Assembly (NCBI GenBank): GCA_019009955.1 | Contig: CM032233.1 | Coordinates: 13,254,501 to 13,318,500, forward strand | Direction: 5' to 3' | Length of the DNA stretch: 64,000 nucleotides | From: Riptortus pedestris | Lineage: Eukaryota > Arthropoda > Insecta > Hemiptera > Alydidae | In this document: positions 46,133 through 56,759 of the stretch, piece by piece | Numbering within the stretch: position 1 is the stretch's first letter | How the letters are laid out: each line of letters starts with the position of its first letter | Made by a program: the position numbers and the translations under genes | The notes under the pieces: model-generated | The model's input: only the letters and a program-made list of their open reading frames with translations | Told to the model about the DNA's origin: nothing | Database searches by the model: none

Positions 46133-47259
46133 CCCTTCACAGGCAAGGCTGGGTCGCTGGTGACCCAGAGGGTGTTTAAAATGTTTTAAGGGGGGAAATA
46201 GGGGAAGGAGGGGATTTGCAAAAAACCCTCCTTCTGAGTATTGCTCCTGACATCTAGGAGGGAAGCTGAGTGGTCTTGACTATAATATTAAGCCTGTTTC
46301 TTCCTGTACTCTAGAAACCTCGATCCTGGGTCACATATGAACCGCCTTGCTTTTCATGCACTTATATTAATCAATTTTTCTTCTGTAAATTTATGGTTTT
46401 TTAAATTTATTGAACTGACTGCTCAACTGTTCAACACAACTGAAAAGTTTCTGTAACAGAATGGCATCTGAAAATGTTTAATTTAGGACTGCTGAGGAAA
46501 TTCTACAAGAGCTTGAGCGACAACGAGCAGAAGAACCTGATGATGATTTCCAGGATTCAGCCAGTGAAGATGAAAATCCAGAGTTGGTAAATGATGACTG
46601 CGTCAATGATGAGTTTCATCCACTTCCTGAGGATGATTTTGATGAGGAAATGTTCCAAGTTACTCATAAAGAGTGAAATTTCTTCTTAGGGAACAATATG
46701 GATAGACAAACCTTTACGGTATCCCTTTTCGAGAACACCCTCTCGAAATTTGTTGAAATTCCCAATGACCAAGAATAGTGGTGGAACTACCCGCGGAGAG
46801 TAGGAATGTCTTTTCTTATTATTTTCACATGAAATGATAGAGAAAATTACTACTTTCACTAATGAGGAAATCGCAACCAGGGCCAAAACATTTGCCTCCA
46901 AACAGTGGTACATTGGAGAAACCAATACATTAGAAACAAAAGCATTACTTGGCTTGCTCTTGAGAGGAGGCACATTACACAACCTCACCATGGATGACTT
47001 ATTTTGCTGTAATGGATGATCCTTTTTCCTTACTTTAATAAAAATGAACTCATTTATCTTTCACATGTTGAATTTTTATAGACTCGTGTATATCGTTAAG
47101 TACAATAAACTTTATAAACTGTGTTTTCCTTTATTTAATTTTATTTTTAAGTACCTCCTAGGATATGTAATATGAAAGAATACTGCTATAAATATGATCG
47201 GGTCACCCATGACCCACCTTGCCTGCACTGTAATTATCATATACCTTGCCTGTGAAGGG
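46133..47259. mobile_element. piggyBac-like element, internally deleted, 1127 bp
   Basis: Flanked by TTAA (46129-46132, 47260-47263) with perfect 16 bp inverted ends CCCTTCACAGGCAAGG. A second motif, GGGTCGCTGGTGACCC at the left and GGGTCATGGGTGACCC (opposite strand) at the right, lies subterminally. A transposase remnant occupies 46461-47019; the catalytic region is deleted. The mirror position in the right arm (53399-53406, TCTTTAATGG) is an empty TTAA site. Confidence 0.92.
46461..47019 (+). pseudogene. piggyBac-family transposase, N-terminal remnant
   Basis: Begins ATG at 46461. The acidic N-terminus (EEILQELERQRAEEPDDDFQ, then EDDFDEEMF) is typical of piggyBac-derived proteins. It is broken by TAA at codon 7 and TGA at 46674. 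In another frame the domain start follows: PLRYPFSRTPSRN, a TAG, then FSHEMIEKITTFTNEE and TNTLETKALLGLLLRGG with NLTMDDLF, matching the early DDE_Tnp_1_7 region. The three catalytic aspartates would lie in the deleted part, so the element cannot move itself. Confidence 0.88.
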
Positions 47260-47469
47260 TTAAAGACGCTTAAAAAAATATAATAGGTTTGCCTGATTGG
47301 AGGATGAACCCATTAGAAATAAAATATTTCTTAGAGAAAGTTTCGAACTACAAAATATACTTTTTCTCACTCCCAACAGTTATTTCAAAAATTATGTTAG
47401 TCAATTTATTTTCTTTATTATTTATATAATCTTCTCAAAAAATATTGCATGCATTTTTAACCAAAAACA

Positions 47470-48517
47470 CAAGGGCTAACTAAGTAAAACTAAGCAGATA
47501 TACAACGCGAAGGTTTACAATAAATTAATATACATACAGGTAACACTACCGTGAATGCTTAGTAAATATACAGTACAAGTTAATAATCTCTTCATCGGAA
47601 AGCGGAAATGGAAACAAACAGGCAAGCCAACTCGTAACGCTGCTGTATATATATTATTATTATTATTTATTAACGTCGTCTTTTTGCAACTCAGGCTAAT
47701 TGGGACTGGTTATCTACAGGTTACCACCCTTTTCTAGCCAGGGTGGGACTTAGGATGTTATTTAATGAATTTCGTCACTAAATAATTTCCTTTGCCCAGG
47801 CGAGAATCGAACTCGCCACTCTAGGTTTACCATGCTGTATAGATAGACCGGAAATACAAACAATTAGTGAAATATAACTGAATATAACATATTAATTTCA
47901 TTGAAAATTTACTAAAGCTAATGCTGTATTTTGTAATGAATCCGGGCAGGGGTCAACAGAACGTATTTGCATATATCTCACAAAGTAAAAGTTCAACAAA
48001 TATTTGGTATTTAGGCTTCAATTAATATGTTTTATTATATAACAGACCATTGTTTATGTAATACTAGTAGAAGTGGGGGCTTACTGAAGCCTGAAAATTG
48101 AAACATTCGAATATCACGATTAATATTCAAGATAGAGAATAAATGTATATAACAATATTTGTAGTATATTTTATTTGCAATAAGATTGATTCTATACACT
48201 TTTTCTATCCGACTTATAGTAACGGAGCTATTTCGAATTTTCAAAATTCTTCTCTTCTAAACCCTCCCCCTCCCCCGATTCAATTTCAGTTGCTGACGAG
48301 CTTGATCTTTCTTTTTGCTTGAAATGACTAAATATCGAGTTTAGTAATGATTAAACAAATATTGCGAATTTTTTGGGCAAAGATTTCATTTTACCGTTTG
48401 TATTTATTCACATAATATTCACGATGGTATTGTGTTAGCAGTATGTAGGTTTATCTATTGTTAAAATTCACGTGGGAAATCTGCTAAGTTTACGCAGCCC
48501 CTGCGTGACGGACTTTC
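47470..48517 (-). mobile_element. ~1 kb inverted-repeat element (copy in left arm)
   Basis: Bounded by terminal repeats whose outer ends read AAAGTCCGTCACGCAGGGGC (at 48517 downward) and a decayed version at 47470. It has the conserved inner blocks described for 52147-53196, including a tRNA-like T-arm (47800-47816). There is no open frame, so it is non-autonomous. It is the mirror partner of 52147-53196. The DNA transposon superfamily is not recognised. Confidence 0.8.
47800..47816 (-). other. tRNA T-arm-like hairpin with B-box
   Basis: Minus strand GCGAGTTCGATTCTCGC: a perfect 5 bp stem and 7-base loop containing GTTCGATTC, which fits the RNA polymerase III B-box consensus. No A-box or acceptor stem is found, so it is not a tRNA gene. 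Confidence 0.7.
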
Positions 48518-48553
<36 letters not shown>

Positions 48554-49845
48554 GGCTCCCAAAAAAAAAAAAAATAAAGCAGCCTGATGTGAGAAAGAAC
48601 CTGGGGGGGGGGAACTTCATTTATTCCAGTTTATATTTTTGTATGTAGAGTAAAATAGCATATATGGTACAGAATACTTCAAGAAACCTATGCATAATAT
48701 TTTTAATAACCAATTATTACATCAAAAATTAAGTTCAAAAATTTAATTATAATAATATTTATCTATTGAAATAATTCTTGATATTTGAGTAATATTATTA
48801 ATATTTTTATGTACTCAGAGAAAAGGTTTGATCATAATTAAGAAGAGGACTACTTATTCCGCCCAGTGCTGGCAGTTTGCGTTTCTTACAATGGCATCTT
48901 CTATTAGGAGAGTCCCTATTGGGGGGGGGGGGATGGCTGGAAAATGGGTGGTTGCAGCTAGTCTGATGAAGGCCCAGTCACTCGAGTACTGGCATAATAA
49001 TATTATTAGGGAACCATTTTTTTAAGGCAGGATAAAAATAAAGTATATAATTCAACCATGCAGCCTGATTTGAGGATAACCATGGGGGGGGGGTACATTT
49101 ATATTAGATTTATTCCAGTCTACATTTATGTATAAAGTGAAAATAAATATTTCATAGAGAATGTTTCAAATAACAGAGTATAAATTTTCTCAATGCCATC
49201 AAATTATGATAAAAAATTTAATATTCTTAGTATTTATATAATCTTCTCAACAATTAATACGTGCATTTTGAACCTGATTTGCAAGGAATAATATTTTTTT
49301 TTATTGAATTAATTCTTTCTATTTGAGCAATGTTATAATTATTACATAAATCGAAGTAACGGTATTATCGTAATAGGCCTAGGGAGGGCCTAGCCAATCT
49401 AGTGCTGGAAGCATTCTGTAAGGAGAGTTCCTATTGGGGGGAGTGGGGGAGTTGCAGACAGGCTGAGTGGGGCACAAGCCCCCCCAGGGATGGCAGTGAA
49501 CCTTTTTCACAAGGGAGCATTCCTTTTAAGGCAACATAAATAGAAAAAAGTCAATAACTAAATAAGGCAGCCTGATGTGAGGATTAATCCAGGGGTAGGA
49601 TCAATGGACATTTGAAGAATGTTTTGTAAATAACGTCATGATTACAACCTCAATAGCTAATTTCCCTTAAGGCAACTTCCCCAAGAAGTTCAAAATATAT
49701 ACTGGAATAAATGTAATACAAATGTTACCTCATCCCCCAGATTTATCCTCACATTAGGCTGCGTTATTTAATTTTTATTATTATTATTATTTTTTTATGC
49801 TCCCTTAATGGAATAGTTCCCTTGTAAAGGCTTGTAAAAAGGCTC
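48518..49845. repeat. (TA)n and G-run units, inner part of left arm
   Basis: A short (TA)n block, then units with G runs at 48603, 48919, 49085 and 49437. The unit beginning GATCATAATTAAGAAGAGGA occurs here (48828), at 50519-50713 and at 51555-51749 (both inverted). Its conserved short frame is a repeat artefact. Confidence 0.8.
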
Positions 49846-50734
49846 TCTGTCAGCACTGGAGGACTGGGCTAACCACCGATTCGCTGCAACCACCCATTTC
49901 CCCCCTCCTCATTAGGTGCTCAACTTACAGAATGCTCTGCCAGCACTAAGTGGGCTAACCACTACCTAGGCCTAACAAGAAAAACATTTCTCAGATTTAT
50001 ATAAAAATTATAGTATTACTCAAAAAGAAAGGATTATTTCAATAAACAAAAATTATTATCATTCCTTCCAAACAAGGTTAAAAATGCATGTAATATTTTT
50101 TGAGTAGATTATATAAATAATAAAAAGTCCGTCACGCAGGGGCTGCGTAAACTGAGCAGATTTCCCTCGTGAAGTTCAGTATTAGATAAATATACATACT
50201 GGTAATACAACAACACCGTGAATAAATACAAACGGAAATAAGAAATGTTTCATCCAATTTCAATAACCTGCCGACAGGAAGCGTTAGGTTAGAAATGTAA
50301 ACAAACTGGTAGGTCCGCCTCACACCGGAACGAAAAACAATTACTGAAATATATCAGAATATAACACATTAATTTTATTGAGAAATATTTACTATATCTA
50401 GTACTGTAATTAATAATGTAGACTGGAATAAATCTAATATAAATGTAACCACCCCCCCCCATGGTTATCCTCAAATCAGGCTGCATGGTTGAATTATATA
50501 CTTTATTTTTATCCTGCCTTAAAAAAATGGTTCCCTTATAATATTATTATGCCAGCACTCGGGTGACTGGGCCTTCATCAGACTAGCTGCAACCACCCAT
50601 TTTCCAGCCATCCCCCCCCCAATAGGGACTCTCCCAATAGAAGATGCCATTGTAAGAAACGCAAACTGCCAGCACTGGGCGGAATACGTAGTCCTCTTCT
50701 TAATTATGATCAAACCTTTTCTCTGAGTACATAA
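49846..50734. other. Spacer of palindrome 1
   Basis: About 890 bp not mirrored across the centre. It consists of a C-run unit fragment (49846-50126), a left-end fragment of the inverted-repeat element (50127-50400), and an inverted unit (50417-50734) that is a direct copy of 51450-51780. So even the spacer is made of locally copied pieces. Confidence 0.75.
50127..50400 (+). mobile_element. Inverted-repeat element, left-end fragment
   Basis: Starts AAGTCCGTCACGCAGGGGCT and continues with CATACTGGTAATACAACAAC and ACACATTAATTTTATTGAG. It is a variant lacking the central blocks of the longer copies. Confidence 0.75.
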
Positions 50735-52087
50735 AAGCCTTTTTACAAGCCTTTACAAGGGAACTATTCCATTAAGGGAGCATAAAAAAATAATAATAAT
50801 AATAAAAATTAAATAACGCAGCCTAATGTGAGGATAAATCTGGGGGATGAGGTAACATTTGTATTACATTTATTCCAGTATATATTTTGAACTTCTTGGG
50901 GAAGTTGCCTTAAGGGAAATTAGCTATTGAGGTTGTAATCATGACGTTATTTACAAAACATTCTTCAAATGTCCATTGATCCTACCCCTGGATTAATCCT
51001 CACATCAGGCTGCCTTATTTAGTTATTGACTTTTTTCTATTTATGTTGCCTTAAAAGGAATGCTCCCTTGTGAAAAAGGTTCACTGCCAACCCTGGGGTC
51101 GCTTGTGCCCCACTCAGCCTGTCTGCAACTCCCCCACTCCCCCCAATAGGAACTCTCCTTACAGAATGCTTCCAGCCCTAGATTGGCTAGGCCCTCCCTA
51201 GGCCTATTACGATAATACCGTTACTTCGATTTATGTAATAATTATAACATTGCTCAAATAGAAAGAATTAATTCAATAAAAAAAAATATTATTCCTTGCA
51301 AATCAGGTTCAAAATGCACGTATTAATTGTTGAGAAGATTATATAAATACTAAGAATATTAAATTTTTTATCATAATTTGATGGCATTGAGAAAATTTAT
51401 ACTCTGTTATTTGAAACATTCTCTATGAAATATTTATTTTCACTTTATACATAAATGTAGACTGGAATAAATCTAATATAAATGTACCCCCCCCCCATGG
51501 TTATCCTCAAATCAGGCTGCATGGTTGAATTATATACTTTATTTTTATCCTGCCTTAAAAAAATGGTTCCCTAATAATATTATTATGCCAGTACTCGAGT
51601 GACTGGGCCTTCATCAGACTAGCTGCAACCACCCATTTTCCAGCCATCCCCCCCCCAATAGGGACTCTCCTAATAGAAGATGCCATTGTAAGAAACGCAA
51701 ACTGCCAGCACTGGGCGGAATACGTAGTCCTCTTCTTAATTATGATCAAACCTTTTCTCTGAGTACATAAAGATATTAATAATATTACTCAAATATCAAG
51801 AATTATTTCAATAGATAAATATTATTACTGAAATTTACCAGTAGGTCCAAAATAACTTCTAATATTTTTTGGGAGTAATATATAAATATTAATGTTAATA
51901 AATTTTTGAACTTAATTTTTGATGTAATAATTGGTTATTAAAAATATTATGCATAGGTTTCTTGAAGTATTCTGTACCATATATGCTATTTTACTCTACA
52001 TACAAAAATATAAACTGGAATAAATGAAGTTCCCCCCCCCCCAGGTTCTTTCTCACATCAGGCTGCTTTATTTTTTTTTTTTTATGG

Positions 52088-52089
52088 AG

Positions 52090-52145
<56 letters not shown>
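52088..52145. repeat. (TA)n microsatellite
   Basis: About 26 TA repeats directly next to the terminal repeat of the inverted-repeat element; its mirror at 48518-48553 is shorter. Confidence 0.95.
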
Positions 52146-52146
<1 letters not shown>

Positions 52147-52148
<2 letters not shown>

Positions 52149-53196
52149 AGTCCGTCACGCAGGGGCTGCGTAAACTTAGCAGATTTCCCACGTGAATTTT
52201 AACAATAGATAAACCTACATACTGCTAACACAATACCATCGTGAATATTATGTGAATAAATACAAACGGTAAAATGAAATCTTTGCCCAAAAAATTCGCA
52301 ATATTTGTTTAATCATTACTAAACTCGATATTTAGTCATTTCAAGCAAAAAGAAAGATCAAGCTCGTCAGCAACTGAAATTGAATCGGGGGAGGGGGAGG
52401 GTTTAGAAGAGAAGAATTTTGAAAATTCGAAATATCTCCGTTACTATAAGTCGGATAGAAAAAGTGTATAGAATCAATCTTATTGCAAATAAAATATACT
52501 ACAAATATTGTTATATACATTTATTCTCTATCTTGAATATTAATCGTGATATTCGAATTGTTTCAATTTTCAGGCTTCAGTAAGCCCCCACTTCTACTAG
52601 TATTACATAAACAATGGTCTGTTATATAATAAAACATATTAATTGAAGCCTAAATACCAAATATATGTTGAACTTTTACTTTGTGAGATATATGCAAATA
52701 CGTTTCTGTTGACCCCTGCCCGGATTCATTACAAAATACAGCATTAGCTTTAGTAAATTTTCAATGAAATTAATATGTTATACTCAGTTATAGTTCACTA
52801 ATTGTTTGTCTTTACGGTCTATCTATACAGCATGGTAAACCTAGAGTGGCGAGTTCGATTCTCGCCTGGGCAAAGGAAATTATTTAGTGACGAACTTCAT
52901 TAAATGATATCCTCAGTCCCACCCTGGCTAGAAAAGGGTGGTAACCTGTAGATAACCAGTCCCAATTATATGTAGTTGCAAAAAGTCGACGTTAATAAAT
53001 AATAATAATAATATATATACAGCAGCGTTACGAGTTGGCTTGCCTGTTTGTTTCCATTTCCGCTTTCCGATGAAGAGATTATTAACTTGTACTGTATATT
53101 ATACTAAGCATTCACGGTAGTGTTACCTGTATGGAAATTAATTTATTGTAAACCTTCGCGTTGTATATCTGCTTAGTTTTACTTAGTTAGCCCTTG
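52147..53196 (+). mobile_element. ~1 kb inverted-repeat element, most complete copy
   Basis: The left end reads AAAGTCCGTCACGCAGGGGC. The right end is partly decayed here but intact in other copies (AAAGTCCGTCACGCAAGGGC, opposite strand), and the two ends match at about 46 of the first 50 positions. Inner blocks in order: a segment with ATCCGACTTATAGTAACGG (minus strand), a GACCCCTGCCC patch, the tRNA-like arm at 52849-52865, CCCACCCTGGCTAGAAAAGG, and TTCCGCTTTCCGATGAAGAG. No protein is encoded. Copies or fragments are at 22.5, 47.5, 50.1, 55.5 and 61.2 kb. Confidence 0.82.
52849..52865 (+). other. tRNA T-arm-like hairpin with B-box
   Basis: GCGAGTTCGATTCTCGC, identical in all four longer copies of the element while neighbouring bases vary slightly. 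Confidence 0.7.
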
Positions 53197-54659
53197 TGTT
53201 TTTGGTTAAAAATGCATGCAATATTTTTTGAGAAGATTATATAAATAATAAAGAAAATAAATTGACTAACATAATTTTTGAAATAACTGTTGGGAGTGAG
53301 AAAAAGTATATTTTGTAGTTCGAAACTTTCTCTAAGAAATATTTTATTTCTAATGGGTTCATCCTCCAATCAGGCAAACCTATTATATTTTTTTAAGCGT
53401 CTTTAATGGACAGGCTCTCTAATACAAAAGGCTTGCTGGGAATACGGGGGGCTTGGGACCCCTCAGCCTGTCTGCAACCAACCCCCCACCACTCCCCCCC
53501 AATAGGAACTCTTCATACGAAAATATAAACTGGAATAAATGTAGTCCCTCCTCACATCATGCTACCTTATATGTTTATTTAATTTTTTAATTTCTTATGC
53601 TGCCTTAAAGGAAATACTCCCTTGTCAATAAGGCTTGCCCCCAGCACTAGAGGGACTGGGCCCTCCTCAGACTCCCAGCAAACCTCCCACTTCCCAACCT
53701 CCCCCCCCCCTTACTATCCGCCTTACAGATGGCTTCCTTGTATGAAAGACCATAAATATTAAATATATTAAATTTTTTCACGTAAGTTTACAAATAATAG
53801 TTGGTCGTTAGAATCATTATACTTTGGAATTTGAAGCATTCTGAATCAATTATTTCATTTTTCTCTTCATACAAAAATTTATACTGGATAAAATGGAATA
53901 TAAATGTAGTCCCCGCCCCCAGTTTATCCTCACAAGAGACTGCCTTATTAATTTTTTTTTTTTTTTTTTATGCTGCCTTTTTTAACCTATTTTTTTTGTT
54001 TTTTAATGCTGCCTTAATTAAAAGGCTGCGCCCCCAGCACCAGCAGGACTGGGCCTACCTCAGACTCCCAGCAAACCTCCCACTTCCCAACCCACCCCCA
54101 CCCACTCAAAGTACTATCCTTAAAGAGGGCTCCCATGTAATGAATGACCCTATATATATTTAAGATGTTAATTACTTAACATAATTTTAGAAATAATAAA
54201 TGGTTTTAAAAAACATTATACATACTTTGGAATTTGAAGCATTCTGAATCAAATATATCATATTTCTCTTCATACGAAAATTTATACTGGATAAAATGAA
54301 ATATAAATGTAGCCCCCCAGGCTGCCTTATTAATTTTTTTTTTATGCTGCCTTTTTTAATCATTTTTTTTATTTATTTATTTTATGCTGCCTTAATTGAA
54401 AGGCTCCCTTGTGAAATAAAGCTCGCCCCAGCACCAGCAGGACTGGGCCTTCCTCAGACTCCCTGCAAACCACCCACTTCCCACCCCCCCCCCCCCCACT
54501 CAAAGTACTATCCTTACAGAGGGCACCCTTGTAATGAAAGACCCTATATATATTTAAGATATTAATTATTTAACATAATTTTAGAAGTAATAAATGATTT
54601 TAAGAAACATTATACATACTTAGGAATTTAAAGCATTCTGTATCAAATATATTTTTTAT
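53197..54659. repeat. C-run / ~390 bp units, inverted orientation
   Basis: Mirror of 44529-47470 without its two insertions. Landmarks GGAATTTGAAGCATTCTG at 53826 and 54230 and GGAATTTAAAGCATTCTG at 54622 give steps of about 400 bp. The empty TTAA site is at about 53399-53406. Confidence 0.82.
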
Positions 54660-55495
54660 CTTCTGAGTTGGTATTCTGGCAGGTGGAAGTGACTTCTAAT
54701 GTAGGCAGGATGAAAAAATGTTGGCTACGCTTCCCCTATAATAATTTATTAACACGGCAAAGCACTTTCGATGCTGTGCATCATTGTCAGTGCCCTGTTG
54801 ACACACAAAATAATAGTTACAATTTTCTATAAAATATGTTAGGCACATATAACAAAAAACTTATCTTTCTTAGGACTAAATATCATATAAAATCTAACGT
54901 GGAACAAAATAACATAAAAAACATTCCATACATCAACAGTTATTTTTAAATTAAGTTGGTACAAGTACTAAGTTAAAGCTAACTGAAAGAAAGACTATTT
55001 GAACAAAGACGTTTTAAAAACAAAGAAGAGAAAGGGAGACAAAGGGGACTTACCGAAGGTTTTTGATGTTGACCTGTCGGCTCTTGGAGCTAGACTGGCT
55101 TTTCATCCCAGCTTGTTGAGGTAGGGAGGCTGTTGGTACAAATTTTAGAGGGCAGACATCCTCTTTAATATTAATGTTTTTCTTTGCCGTTAGAAGGTCC
55201 AATCTAATCTCTAGTCCCTCAACCCTGTCCATTTTCCTTCCCTTAGGTAGGTGGTGCAAAACTTCCAATCGTAGAGAGTCCTGGTCATGATTTTCGGCCA
55301 TTAGGTGTTTTTTCATTTCACTTGTTTTTGTGGTGAAATGTTCTTTAACCCTTGTTTTTATCTTCCTGCCACTCTGCCCTACGTATGTAGCTTCACAGAA
55401 ATGGCAAGATATCCGATAGACGCCAGACTTCTCCAAAGCGGAAACAGGATCTTTGGGGTTGGGGAAGAGATTTTTGAGGGTCTTCTTGCACCGGT
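54660..55495 (-). mobile_element. Penelope-like element, 5'-truncated (copy 2)
   Basis: Mirror partner of 43738-44528, extending about 50 bp further 5' (GGGAAGAGATTTTTGAGGGT on the plus strand). It is cut at 55495 by the inverted-repeat element fragment. Confidence 0.88.
55050..55442 (-). pseudogene. GIY-YIG endonuclease of Penelope-like element, frame intact
   Basis: The continuous frame of about 130 codons reads SGVYRISCHFCEATYVGQSG, RKIKTRVKEHFTTKT, MKKHLMAENHDQ and LEIRLDLLTAKKN, ending NIKNLR then TAA. The reading crosses the A6 run without a shift, unlike the copies at 43.7 and 62.2 kb. The Penelope reverse transcriptase is absent, so the element is dead although this domain is whole. 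Confidence 0.85.
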
Positions 55496-55936
55496 AATGA
55501 AATTAATATGTTATATTCAGTTATAGTTCACTAATTGTTTGTCTTTACGGTCTATCTATACAGCATGGTAAACCTAGAGTGGCGAGTTCGATTCTCGCCT
55601 GGGTAAAGGAAATTATTTAGTGACGAAATTCATTAATTAATATCCTAAGTCCCACCCTGGCTAGAAAGGGGTGGTACCTGTAGATAACCCGCCCCAATTA
55701 GCCTGAGTTGCAAAAAGACGACGTTAATAAATAATAATAATAATATCTATACAGCAGCGCTACGAGTTGGCTTGCCTGTTTGTTTCCATTTCCGCTTTCC
55801 GATGAAGAGATTATTAACTTGTACTGTACATTTACTGAGCATTCACGGTAGTGTTACCTGTATGTATATTTATTTATTGTAAACCTTCGCATGGTAAATC
55901 TGCTTAGTTTACGCAGCCCTTGCGTGACGGACTTTT
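55495..55936 (+). mobile_element. Inverted-repeat element, right-half fragment
   Basis: Begins TAATGAAATTAATATGTTA, contains the tRNA-like arm (55582-55598) and ends with the intact right terminal repeat (CAGCCCTTGCGTGACGGACT). It corresponds to 61218-61668 in mirror orientation. Confidence 0.82.
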
Positions 55937-56515
55937 GTTTTCATTGAACTTCTACTTTGTGAGATATATGCCTATACGTTCTGTTGACCCCCCCCCCCAC
56001 CCGTCCACATTATATGAAGCTTAAATACCAAATATTGTTTTCCAGAGCCCTTTATTATACGAGATAGATGCAAATATGTTCTTGTGCCCCCCCCCTGTCT
56101 GAAATTCTAGGACTACTAAAATATGAGTGATTGAGATAAAAATTATTCTGATTCATTATAAATTACAGTACTAGATATAGTAAATAATTTACAATAAAAT
56201 TAATATGTTATATTCAGATATATTTCAATAATTGTTTTTCATTCCGGTGAAGAATATGTCTATCTACCTGTTCAGCTCTGAGTGGTTGGGAGACCTATTT
56301 GTTTACAATTCAGACGTTTCCTTAGAGAGGTTATTAAAATTGACCCAAATATGATAACATCTCTTCTCCGATGTATATGAAAATTATTAAAATATTACTC
56401 AAATAGCAAGAATGATTTCAATAAATAAATATCATTAATATAACTTGCCAATCAGGTTAAAAATACATGCAATATTTTTTGAGAGTTATTTATAAATATT
56501 AATTTTTTTAACATA

Positions 56516-56758
56516 AACTCCTCGTCAAATAAACGCAACACCCTAATATTTATTGATTACACAAGTTTTTAATTTAATTATATATATTTTTTTTTTTTTT
56601 TGTAATTAAAGGAATTAAATTTTTTTTTCCCGAAATACACTTTTTATTACTCCTATGTACTTGTATTATAAGACACAATAAGGTATGATTCTCTGCTTCA
56701 GTAAAAACCCAGTGAAATTAATAAATTTTAGGGTGTTGCGTTTTTTTGACGAGGAGTG
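56516..56758 (+). mobile_element. Tc1-derived MITE, 243 bp (copy 3)
   Basis: Flanked by TA. Ends AACTCCTCGTCAAATAAACG and (opposite strand) CACTCCTCGTCAAAAAAACG. The transposase is entirely deleted. Both flanks equal those of the copy at 59188-60304, so it is a deletion form of the same insertion. Confidence 0.88.
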
Positions 56759-56759
56759 T

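Larger units (their letters stand above)
43537..49845. repeat. Palindrome 1, left arm (partner 50735-56130)
   Basis: The sequence is the reverse complement of 56130-50735 over most of its length, with the same series of elements in mirror order: flank, Penelope-like copy, ~390 bp units, C/G-run units, inverted-repeat element, (TA)n, and the TACTTATTCCGCCCAGTGCT unit. The coordinate sum is about 100664 near 47.5-48.6 kb and 100580 inside 49.0-49.8 kb; steps in the sum mark indels. Arm-specific additions here are a piggyBac-like element and a ~375 bp repeat copy. A ~490 bp piece present opposite is missing at 43736. Confidence 0.88.
50735..56130. repeat. Palindrome 1, right arm (partner 43537-49845)
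   Basis: Mirror of the left arm. It lacks the piggyBac-like element and the fourth ~390 bp unit, and has an extra ~490 bp (55447-55935) containing part of the inverted-repeat element. Most aligned stretches differ by only occasional substitutions and by homopolymer lengths. Confidence 0.88.

Noticed and set aside
48828..51749. Three near-identical ~65-residue frames (48828, 50519, 51555) as a conserved small protein
   Set aside because: They are the same repeat unit copied in the palindrome. The frame crosses a G run of varying length, and similarity extends equally outside it.
52800..52870. tRNA gene
   Set aside because: Only the T-arm and B-box are present; no A-box, anticodon arm or acceptor stem could be built.
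47297..53369. Identical 60-residue frames at 47297-47479 and 53187-53369
   Set aside because: Mirror copies of palindrome 1 arms; the sequence is non-coding AT-rich repeat.
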